Assembly: GCF_016704835.1 (NCBI RefSeq)
Contig: NZ_JADIZJ010000021.1
Span: 868,001 to 932,000, forward strand
DNA length: 64,000 bases
Reading direction: 5' to 3'
Origin: Sphingopyxis sp.
GTDB lineage: Bacteria > Pseudomonadota > Alphaproteobacteria > Sphingomonadales > Sphingomonadaceae
Part shown: piece by piece, positions 18,188 to 24,474 of the stretch
Layout: each line of letters starts with the position of its first letter
Numbering within the stretch: position 1 is the stretch's first letter
Program-made: the position numbers and the translations under genes
Notes under the pieces: generated by a model
What the model was told of the DNA's origin: nothing
The model's input: only the letters and a program-made list of their open reading frames with translations
Databases searched by the model: none

Positions 18188-18388
18188 TTACTTGTGGTCC
18201 ATGCCGCTCATGTCGTGACCAGCATGCTCACCAGCCTGCTCGCCATGCTCCTTGCAGCAGGCCATCTGGCCGTGCTCGTCCTTCTTACAGCAACAGCACG
18301 GCTTTTCTGGCGTCGGTGCAGGCTCCGCTGCAAACGCGGCGGTAGAAAGCGAGAGCGCGAGGGCGCCCAGCAGATACTTGGATTTCAT
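18188..18388 (-). CDS. small Cys/His/Met-rich periplasmic protein, probable copper chelator
   Basis: A 66-residue product: the signal peptide MKSKYLLGALALSLSTAAFA, then PCCCCKKDEHGQMACCKEH and HAGHDMSGMDHK. Six cysteines, several histidines and methionines in about 45 mature residues strongly suggest binding of copper. It overlaps the preceding gene by four bases and closes the copA-copB operon. I do not recognise a named family. A periplasmic copper buffer is the likely role. Confidence 0.65.
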   Translation of the reverse strand: MKSKYLLGALALSLSTAAFAAEPAPTPEKPCCCCKKDEHGQMACCKEHGEQAGEHAGHDMSGMDHK

Positions 18389-18741
18389 GTGTATTCTCCA
18401 GATAAGATTGAAACGGATCGAGGAACCACTTGGCGCGGGGGCGGTGTCGGCGGTTCAAGCGTCAACCCGGACAGGCTTTGCGGAGCCCGGACCTCAGGAC
18501 TGATCCAATGCCATCCAGTGGCATTCAGATTGGTGCCGATGGCGGGTGCCGGAAAGATGCACGAATGGCAGGCCCGCGCCACGTCTGGTGTGTCATGACG
18601 ATGTGAGCGGTCGCCGCTTCCCGGCATGTCGCCGCATTCCATGCTAACCGTCTGCACCGGAGCCTGTGCCGTCGCGGCGCAAAGCGGGCCTGAGCCGAAC
18701 ACCAATGCAAGCGCAACCATGAGAGCGACGGCCGATTTCAT
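18385..18741 (-). CDS. small exported protein of the cop operon, unknown function
   Basis: A 118-residue protein with a signal peptide (MKSAVALMVALALVFGSGPLCAA). The mature part contains MECGDMPGSGDRSHRHD and ARACHSCIFPAPAIGTN. The CHSC motif and His/Met content recall DUF2946-like proteins found with copper genes, but the assignment is weak. It lies 60 bases after copB and overlaps the next small Cys-rich gene by four bases, so all should be co-expressed. Confidence 0.55.
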   Translation of the reverse strand: MKSAVALMVALALVFGSGPLCAATAQAPVQTVSMECGDMPGSGDRSHRHDTPDVARACHSCIFPAPAIGTNLNATGWHWISPEVRAPQSLSGLTLEPPTPPPRQVVPRSVSILSGEYT

Positions 18742-18801
18742 AGGATCAAGTCTTTCTCCGGCGCGACCTATAGGTCCAGACCAAGTCTTTGCCCATTGCC
18801 A

Positions 18802-19857
18802 TCAGAACCAAACCCTGAGCCCGGCCACGAAACTGACTGCTTCGGGATCTTCCCCGGCAAGCCGCGCCAATCGCGCAGTCTCGCCAGTCTTTTTGCTCCA
18901 TTCCACGCCAACGTAGGGCGCGAATTCCCGCCGAATCTCATAGCGCAGGCGCGCGCCCAGTTCGAAGTCCGTGAGACCCGACCCTACCCCGATCGCCGGC
19001 ATGTCCTGAGCGGAAAGATTAAACTCCACCCTTGGTTGTAGGATCAGACGCTGGGTAATCCGCTCGTCGTAGCTTCCCTCGAGGCGCGCGCGCAGGTCGC
19101 CCTTGTCCGAAAGAAACATCTGTCCGGTCAGATGGAACCAGTACGGCGCGATCCCTTCGACGCCGACAACGGCATAAGTCCGCGAGGGATTGGGGACTAT
19201 ATCGTGCCGCACGCCGACATGGGCATTCCAGAATGGCGAGATCGCGCGCGAATAGAGCGCCTGAATCTCCAGGTCCTCGACTGGCTTGCCGAAAGTGCCC
19301 TCGCCTTCTGTCTTGATCAGGAGGCGATCGATATCGCCGCCAAACCAGGCCTCGCCCGCCCAGCGATATCCGTCCCGGCCCTCTCGGGCCTGAAATTCCG
19401 CGAGATCGAAAAGCACCATCGATCCCGAGAACGCCCCGTTTTCTCGCCGCAGCGCCTCTCTCGCCCGCGCCATTTCGGCAGGTTCGAATACAGCATCGGC
19501 GGCATGATCACTTGGCGGCGCCGGGGCGGGCGCAGTCCCGATCACCGGACCGTCCTCAGACATGCCCGCCATAGCATTCATGTCGTGGCCGGAATGATCC
19601 ACGGCTTCGACCTTTGGCGCACTGGCCGCCTTCGGCTCGGCAGCGTGTCCGGCATGGGGATCGGCCGCGGCGGGCTCGGAAACTGCGGACTTTGACTGAT
19701 CATCGCCGGAATGATCTGCAGCAGGCTGCGGAGCTGCGCCTTGGGGAATTGGCGCCGGCGCATCCTTCATTGCCATATCTGACATGGAGGACTGGGCCGC
19801 CGCGATGCCAGGCGCTGCCAGCAGGACCGCAGCACTGATGAGAAGGGTCGTCTTCAT
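18802..19857 (-). CDS. copB: CopB-family outer membrane copper resistance protein
   Basis: A 351-residue protein with a signal peptide (ending near AAA) and a Met/His/Asp-rich N-terminal region containing repeated DHSG, DPHAGHA and HDMNAMAGMS clusters that could bind copper. A C-terminal ~220-residue domain of predicted beta-strands ends in aromatic VSFVAGLRVWF, as in outer-membrane barrels. The block GDIDRLLIKTEGEGTFG is characteristic of CopB/PcoB. It overlaps copA by four bases (ATGA), so the two are translated together. It probably helps hold or export copper at the outer membrane. Confidence 0.92.
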   Translation of the reverse strand: MKTTLLISAAVLLAAPGIAAAQSSMSDMAMKDAPAPIPQGAAPQPAADHSGDDQSKSAVSEPAAADPHAGHAAEPKAASAPKVEAVDHSGHDMNAMAGMSEDGPVIGTAPAPAPPSDHAADAVFEPAEMARAREALRRENGAFSGSMVLFDLAEFQAREGRDGYRWAGEAWFGGDIDRLLIKTEGEGTFGKPVEDLEIQALYSRAISPFWNAHVGVRHDIVPNPSRTYAVVGVEGIAPYWFHLTGQMFLSDKGDLRARLEGSYDERITQRLILQPRVEFNLSAQDMPAIGVGSGLTDFELGARLRYEIRREFAPYVGVEWSKKTGETARLARLAGEDPEAVSFVAGLRVWF

Positions 19858-21608
19858 GCCGCGTCCTCCTCATGGCGCACGGTCACGACCCGGAACATCC
19901 CCGACATCATATGCAGCAGCATGTGACAGTGGAATGCCCAGTCGCCGAGCTCATCGGCAGTCAGATCGAACGAGACCTTGCCGCCGGGCAGGACGTTGAC
20001 CGTGTGTTTCAGCGGATGATGGCCAGGACTGCCAGTAACCAGTTCGAAGAAGTGTCCGTGCAAGTGAATCGGATGAGGCATCATGGTGTCGTTAATGAGA
20101 TTGATGCGCACCCGCTCCATGTGGCGGAACGGGATTGGCTCAGTATTTTCGCTGAACTTCTCGCCGTCGAAGGACCACATGTAGCGCTCCATGTTGGCGG
20201 TCAGGTGCAGATCGATCTCGCGCGACGGCGTGCGCTTGTCTGGATTGGGCGCGAGCGATTTGAGGTCGCGGTAGGTCAGCACCCGGTGCCCGACCTTCTC
20301 AAGACCGGTCGGACGTTCTCCCGTGCGGTCCATGGGCATCGGCGAGAGCGTTGCGACGCCAGGCCCCAGCTTGACCTGCGGCGCGACCGAGGGATCGCGC
20401 ATCTTCATCGAACCATGATCCGCCCCGGGCATGTCGTGGCCCATGGCTGCGTGGTCTGCTCCGCTTGTATCGCCGTCGGACGCAGCCATATCGCCCATGC
20501 CCATGTCCTTCATGGTGAGCAGCGGACGTTCGCGGATTGGCGGAATCGGCGCGGCCATGCCGAGGCGCGGAGCAAGCGTCGCGCGCACCTGACCGGAGCG
20601 ATCGATGGCCTCGGCAATGAAGCCATAGGCCTCGTCGGCCCTGGGTTCGACGATCACGTCATAGGTCTCCGCGATGCCGATCTGGAATTCGTCGGTCTCG
20701 ACTGGCTGCACGTTTTGCCCATCCGCGGCGACCACCGTCATCGCGAGACCCGGAATCCGGACATTGAAATTCGTCATGGCGGCTGCATTGATGATGCGCA
20801 GGCGCACCCGCTCGCCGGGTGCGAACAGTCCGGTCCAGTTCGCGGTACTGTCATGACCGTTGACCATGAAATGATAGGTTGCGCCGGTGACGTCGGAAAT
20901 GTCGGTCGGGTCCATCCGCATCCCGGCCCACATGCGGCGTTCGGAGGCCGACTGGTCCTTGCCCGCGAGCAGGCCGGAGAGGGTCTGCTTCTGCATGTTG
21001 AAGTAGCCAGGCTGCGCCTTCAACTTGCGCAGTTGGGTATGCGGATGCATGAAGCTCCAGTCGGCGAGCATGATTACATGTTCACGGTCATAGGCGACCG
21101 GATCGGGCGCGGCGGGATCGATGACGATCGCGCCATACATTCCCATCGCCTCCTGCATGCCGGAGTGGCTGTGATACCAATAGGTGCCAGACTGCTTGAC
21201 GGGGAACTCGTACACGAAGGTCTGGCCAGCCTTGATCCCCGGAAAGCTCACCCCCGGCACGCCATCCATCTGGAAGGGCACGAGCAGCCCGTGCCAATGA
21301 ATCGAGGTTTCCTCGTTCAGCGTGTTGCTCACGGCGAAGCGAACCTTCTGGCCCTCCTTTAATCGGATGACCGGGCCAGGTGTCGCACCGTTGATGCCGA
21401 TGGCATGCCCCTCACGTCCGCCGACCCGGAGCGAGGCATGACCGATGGATAGTGCGATTTGCTCCCCGGACACCACGAACATCGGGCCTGCGAGGCCAGG
21501 AGTTCCACTGCGCGCCCACGCGGGGAGCGCTGCCGAAAGCGCGAGGCCCCCGCCCCCCAAGGCAGCCGAACGAATGAGGGTACGGCGATCGAGCGCAAAA
21601 GAATGCAT
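19854..21608 (-). CDS. copA: CopA-family periplasmic multicopper oxidase
   Basis: A 584-residue multicopper oxidase. A twin-arginine signal (DRRTLIRSAALGGGGLALSA, residues 7-26) fits export of the folded, copper-loaded enzyme. Copper-ligand motifs are IHWHGLL (about 103), YWYHSHSGMQ, HPIHLHGHFFEL and HCHMLLHMMSGM near the C-terminus. A central Met/His-rich insert (MKDMGMGDMAAS..., DHAAMGHDMPG) is typical of CopA/PcoA and binds extra copper. It likely oxidises Cu(I) and sequesters copper in the periplasm. Directly upstream is the ECF sigma gene, with a sigma-type promoter between them. Confidence 0.95.
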   Translation of the reverse strand: MHSFALDRRTLIRSAALGGGGLALSAALPAWARSGTPGLAGPMFVVSGEQIALSIGHASLRVGGREGHAIGINGATPGPVIRLKEGQKVRFAVSNTLNEETSIHWHGLLVPFQMDGVPGVSFPGIKAGQTFVYEFPVKQSGTYWYHSHSGMQEAMGMYGAIVIDPAAPDPVAYDREHVIMLADWSFMHPHTQLRKLKAQPGYFNMQKQTLSGLLAGKDQSASERRMWAGMRMDPTDISDVTGATYHFMVNGHDSTANWTGLFAPGERVRLRIINAAAMTNFNVRIPGLAMTVVAADGQNVQPVETDEFQIGIAETYDVIVEPRADEAYGFIAEAIDRSGQVRATLAPRLGMAAPIPPIRERPLLTMKDMGMGDMAASDGDTSGADHAAMGHDMPGADHGSMKMRDPSVAPQVKLGPGVATLSPMPMDRTGERPTGLEKVGHRVLTYRDLKSLAPNPDKRTPSREIDLHLTANMERYMWSFDGEKFSENTEPIPFRHMERVRINLINDTMMPHPIHLHGHFFELVTGSPGHHPLKHTVNVLPGGKVSFDLTADELGDWAFHCHMLLHMMSGMFRVVTVRHEEDAA

Positions 21609-21645
21609 GAGTGGTATCCGGTAAGATTGACGGCTTCATCGTCCT

Positions 21646-21672
21646 CTACGCAGCCGCTTTCCCTAGCCCTCA
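21646..21672 (-). promoter_or_regulatory. ECF-type promoter in front of copA
   Basis: On the minus strand TGAGGGCT (21665-21672) is followed after exactly 14 bases by CGTAG (21646-21650). This is the same pattern and spacing as the two promoters in the anti-sigma/copC intergenic region, with one change in each box. It overlaps the end of the sigma gene and lies about 40 bases before copA. Confidence 0.6.
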
Positions 21673-22239
21673 GATCTGGTCGCCAAGCATCGCCTTTAAT
21701 TTCCCCCTGGCCCGGTAGAGGCGGGTCTCGACCGTCTTCTCGCTGACACCGAGCACGTCGGCAGCTTCGGCCTGGCCGAGGCCATCGATCGTGCGGAGGA
21801 CCAGGGCCTCGCGCAGACGGGATGGCAAGCGGGATATGGCAGCGGTCACGCGCGCCAGTTCGGCCCGGTCTGCCGCTTGCACATCGGCGGGAATGGCATC
21901 GTCTGAAACATCGAAAGCCATCTCGAGCGGCACTGCGCGCGTGAAGAAGGCGCGCACCTTGCGCCTTCGTCCCCAGTCCCTGCACTTGTTGAGCGCGATG
22001 TGCTTGAGCCATGCCACAAACGGTCGCCCATGGTCGTAACGCCCAAGAGCCGAGAAAGCGGCAATGAAGGTTTCCTGGGTGACGTCGAGGGCCTCGTGCG
22101 GATCGCCGACTGACGCTCGCACCAAGCGAAACACAGCGTCACGGTGGCGCGCCAGCAATTCGCGATAAGCGTCTTGCCGGCCCGCGAGCGCCAGTGCCGC
22201 GAGCTCGCCGTCGCTCCCCTCGGACAGCGGAAGGCTCAC
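21670..22239 (-). CDS. ECF-type RNA polymerase sigma factor (CnrH-like)
   Basis: A 189-residue sigma-70 family protein of the extracytoplasmic-function class. Region 2 contains DVTQETFIAAFSALGRY and FVAWLKHIALNKCRDWGRR; region 4 contains SRLPSRLREALVLRTIDGLGQAEAADVLGVSEKTVETRLYRAR. Region 3 is absent, as expected. It overlaps the sensor gene upstream by four bases and is followed by copA. The order anti-sigma, sensor, sigma mirrors cnrYXH of Cupriavidus, but here the cassette precedes copper genes. Matching promoter-like sequences suggest it drives its own operon, copA and copCD. Confidence 0.92.
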   Translation of the reverse strand: MSLPLSEGSDGELAALALAGRQDAYRELLARHRDAVFRLVRASVGDPHEALDVTQETFIAAFSALGRYDHGRPFVAWLKHIALNKCRDWGRRRKVRAFFTRAVPLEMAFDVSDDAIPADVQAADRAELARVTAAISRLPSRLREALVLRTIDGLGQAEAADVLGVSEKTVETRLYRARGKLKAMLGDQI

Positions 22240-22676
22240 CGCACTTCTGGGGTAAGGGCTCTGGTAACCGACCTGTCGAATTTGGCCGCCTGATCAGGCC
22301 TCAGGACGGCGCGCATGGCAAAGAGATGCTCAAGCGTTTCCTTCTGCATTTCACCCATGACCTTGTGGGTGTGGTCGATGGCGGCCGTGACTTGCGGACC
22401 ATAGCCGTGTTCCACTTCCATCGCTTCGGCCAGATGGGCATTGGCGGCCCGCATCTCAAGTTCGAGCGCCTTGCGGCGTGTGGCAAAACGCTGCTCGATT
22501 GCCTCGATCTTTGCTTCCTGTGCGGCATCGAGTTCGAGCTCGCTGTGCAGCAAGGCGTGGAGTTCGGTCTCGCTCTGCCTTTCCGGTGCGAACAGGACGC
22601 GGCCGGCATAAGTGCCGCCCAGCGCCGCCGCAAATGCGACAAGCGCGATCAGGATCAGCCGCGTGGTCCAATTCAC
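22236..22676 (-). CDS. CnrX/ZraP-like periplasmic metal-sensor protein
   Basis: A 146-residue protein anchored by one N-terminal membrane helix (MNWTTRLILIALVAFAAALGG), followed by an almost entirely helical periplasmic domain. This has ELHALLHSELELDAAQEAKIEAIEQRF, an AANAHLAEAMEVEHGYG loop and a conserved ending. This is the heavy-metal-resistance fold shared by CnrX and ZraP, in which metal binding between helices changes interaction with the anti-sigma factor. Overlaps of four bases with both neighbours place it between anti-sigma and sigma genes. Metal specificity, presumably copper, is inferred from context. Confidence 0.85.
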   Translation of the reverse strand: MNWTTRLILIALVAFAAALGGTYAGRVLFAPERQSETELHALLHSELELDAAQEAKIEAIEQRFATRRKALELEMRAANAHLAEAMEVEHGYGPQVTAAIDHTHKVMGEMQKETLEHLFAMRAVLRPDQAAKFDRSVTRALTPEVR

Positions 22677-22951
22677 GGGTGGACATCCAGCAAGGTCGAA
22701 GGTGCGAGGGGATTGTCAGGCGCAAAGGGAGAGATGGGCTGAGCCGTGGCGGGTTCGCCGCCCGCCAGTCCGCCACCGGCTACGCCGACCACCAGTGCCA
22801 GGGCTGCGGCGAAACCCATCAGCCGCGACCCGGCCGCAGCCTCACGGCGGCTCGCAGCCAGCCCGGCAAGCACAGCATCGTCGATAGTCGCCAGCCCCGA
22901 AGGAGCCGGAAGTGTACCCAGGCGGCGGAGCGCCTGATCAAGTTCGGACAT
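22673..22951 (-). CDS. CnrY-like membrane anti-sigma factor
   Basis: A 92-residue protein with a cytoplasmic N-terminus (MSELDQALRRLGTLPAPSGLATIDDAVLAGL), one membrane helix (MGFAAALALVVGVAGGGLAGG) and a short periplasmic tail. Size and topology fit CnrY-type anti-sigma factors, which hold the ECF sigma at the membrane with their N-terminus. The ATG at 22951 is chosen because the longer frame upstream is unlike any signal or sigma-binding segment and would cover the promoter. First gene of the anti-sigma, sensor, sigma, copA, copB operon. Confidence 0.75.
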   Translation of the reverse strand: MSELDQALRRLGTLPAPSGLATIDDAVLAGLAASRREAAAGSRLMGFAAALALVVGVAGGGLAGGEPATAQPISPFAPDNPLAPSTLLDVHP

Positions 22952-22979
22952 GGTGGGTCTCCCGAGGTCTTGTGATCCT

Positions 22980-23006
22980 ATACGCGGCCATATTCCCAAT
23001 CCCTCA
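22980..23006 (-). promoter_or_regulatory. ECF-type promoter of the anti-sigma/sensor/sigma operon
   Basis: Minus strand: TGAGGGAT (22999-23006), 14 bases, CGTAT (22980-22984), 28 bases before the anti-sigma start. It is the mirror image of the copC promoter and fits an autoregulated ECF sigma. Confidence 0.7.
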
Positions 23007-23028
23007 GGAAAACTGAGCCCGCCCAATT

Positions 23029-23055
23029 TGAGGGATGCTGTTCCGGGCCGCGTAT
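23029..23055 (+). promoter_or_regulatory. ECF-type promoter of copCD
   Basis: Plus strand: TGAGGGAT (23029-23036), 14 bases, CGTAT (23051-23055), 34 bases before the copC ATG. Both boxes are identical to those of the divergent sigma operon promoter. The -10 regions also form a 10-bp inverted repeat (ATACGCGGCC and GGCCGCGTAT). Confidence 0.7.
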
Positions 23056-23089
23056 CTCAACCTGATAGCCATTTCCAAGGAGATAACTG

Positions 23090-23473
23090 ATGCGTTTGCC
23101 CAGCTTTGCCGTTGCCGTTGCGACTCTGGGGCTCATCGTGCCGCAGGTTGCCAGCGCGCATACGCAGCTCGTGTCTTCGACCCCGACAGCCAATGCCACG
23201 GTCGCAGCGCCGACAAAGGTCGAACTGCGCTTCAATGAGGCCGTGATCGGCGCAACGGCAAGGGCCGAGATCGCAATGACCGGAATGCCGGGTATGGCAA
23301 ACCATGCGCCGATGCCGATCACGGGTTTCACCGCCCGGCTTGGCAATGACAGGAAATCGATGACGTTGCTGCTCCGTCGGCCCCTTGCCAGCGGGACTTA
23401 CCGCGTGACCTGGAGCGCGGCCGGAGCCGACACGCATCGCATGGGCGGCAACTTCAGCTTCACCGTACGCTGA
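23090..23473 (+). CDS. copC: CopC-type periplasmic copper-binding protein
   Basis: A 127-residue protein with a signal peptide ending VASA, leaving mature His as residue 1 (HTQLVSSTP). This N-terminal His is the classic Cu(II) ligand of CopC. Later ligand candidates are the Met/His segment MTGMPGMANHAPMP and the DTHRMGG segment. It has the expected single beta-barrel domain length. AAGGAG is well placed before the ATG. It lies four bases before copD, is divergent from the sigma operon, and should hand copper to CopD for uptake or hold it in the periplasm. Confidence 0.92.
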   Translation: MRLPSFAVAVATLGLIVPQVASAHTQLVSSTPTANATVAAPTKVELRFNEAVIGATARAEIAMTGMPGMANHAPMPITGFTARLGNDRKSMTLLLRRPLASGTYRVTWSAAGADTHRMGGNFSFTVR

Positions 23474-23477
23474 AGAC

Positions 23478-24410
23478 ATGGACAACCTGCCTGTCATCGC
23501 CATCCGGTTCGCGCTTTACGCCGACCTGATGGTGCTGGCAGGTGTGACGGCCTTCTCGCTTTACGCGCTGAAACCCGAGGAGCGAGGCACTGCCTTGCTG
23601 CCGCTGGCCAAACCTGCCCTCCTCCTTTCGCTGCTCGGACTGCTGCTGTCCGGCGGCGGCATGATCGCACTTGTCGCAGCCATGACCGGGACAAGCCTCT
23701 GGGCAGTCGATGGCTCGGCCTTCAGGGAAATCGTTACACAGAGCGCCATCGGTAGCGCCTGGGTCGTGCGCATGGCGGCAGTTGCAATAGCCCTGCTTGC
23801 CGCCTTGGCGCTTGGCCGAAGCCCACACCTTGCAAGATACTGTCTGCTTGCCTCGACTGTGCTTGCCATCGCCACGCTGGTTTGGACTGGCCATGCCGGT
23901 GCAACCGAAGGGTGGACTGGATCCCTCCACCGGCTGAGCGACATCGTCCACATGCTGGCGGCGGCTGTATGGATCGGCGGAATTGCCGCGTTCTCCTGGC
24001 TGCTTTTTCAGCCATTGGCGCACCAATCCGATGCGCAGATCAGGATCGCGCATCGGGCGCTTGAACAATTCTCGCGGGTTGGGACGCTTGCGGTCGCGTT
24101 GATCGTTCTCACGGGCATCATCAACAGCCTGAGCCTGATGGGCTTGCCGCATCCCTACGCCTTGTTCGCTTCGCGCTACGGCCAACTCCTGCTTATCAAG
24201 CTCGCCCTGTTTGCTGCAATGCTGATGTTGGCGGGTGTCAACCGCTGGCGGCTGACACCCGCTCTTGGTGCAGCCATCGCCAACGGCAATCCGGCCCCCG
24301 CGTTACGTGGTCTTCGGCAAAGCCTGGTTCTGGAAACGTCCACAGTGCTTACGATCCTCGCTGTGGTGGCCTGGCTGGGTACACTGGAACCGATCATGGC
24401 GCACGGGTGA
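23478..24410 (+). CDS. copD: CopD-family inner membrane copper transport protein
   Basis: A 310-residue integral membrane protein with about eight hydrophobic helices. Histidine-bearing segments (WTGHAGATEGWTGSLHRLSDIVHML and AFSWLLFQPLAHQS) match the CopD/PcoD family, thought to move copper across the inner membrane in partnership with CopC. It starts four bases after copC and is in the same transcript. The direction of transport is not evident from sequence. Confidence 0.9.
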   Translation: MDNLPVIAIRFALYADLMVLAGVTAFSLYALKPEERGTALLPLAKPALLLSLLGLLLSGGGMIALVAAMTGTSLWAVDGSAFREIVTQSAIGSAWVVRMAAVAIALLAALALGRSPHLARYCLLASTVLAIATLVWTGHAGATEGWTGSLHRLSDIVHMLAAAVWIGGIAAFSWLLFQPLAHQSDAQIRIAHRALEQFSRVGTLAVALIVLTGIINSLSLMGLPHPYALFASRYGQLLLIKLALFAAMLMLAGVNRWRLTPALGAAIANGNPAPALRGLRQSLVLETSTVLTILAVVAWLGTLEPIMAHG

Positions 24411-24421
24411 ATTACCTCTTG

Positions 24422-24442
24422 ACCCTGACATGATGTCAAGGT
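24422..24442 (+). promoter_or_regulatory. CueR-type operator upstream of the Cu-ATPase operon
   Basis: Half-sites ACCCTGACA and TGTCAAGGT around TGA make a 21-bp dyad with one mismatch, starting inside a TTGACC -35 box at 24419-24424. This is the layout of MerR/CueR operators. The CueR-like gene is the last of the operon. The -10 region is poorly defined. Confidence 0.6.
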
Positions 24443-24474
24443 TGATGAGTGTGGCGACCAGAGGAGTACGAAGT

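Noticed and set aside
19872..21362. 496-codon plus-strand open frame
   Set aside because: Antisense shadow of copA; His/Arg-rich with no domain.
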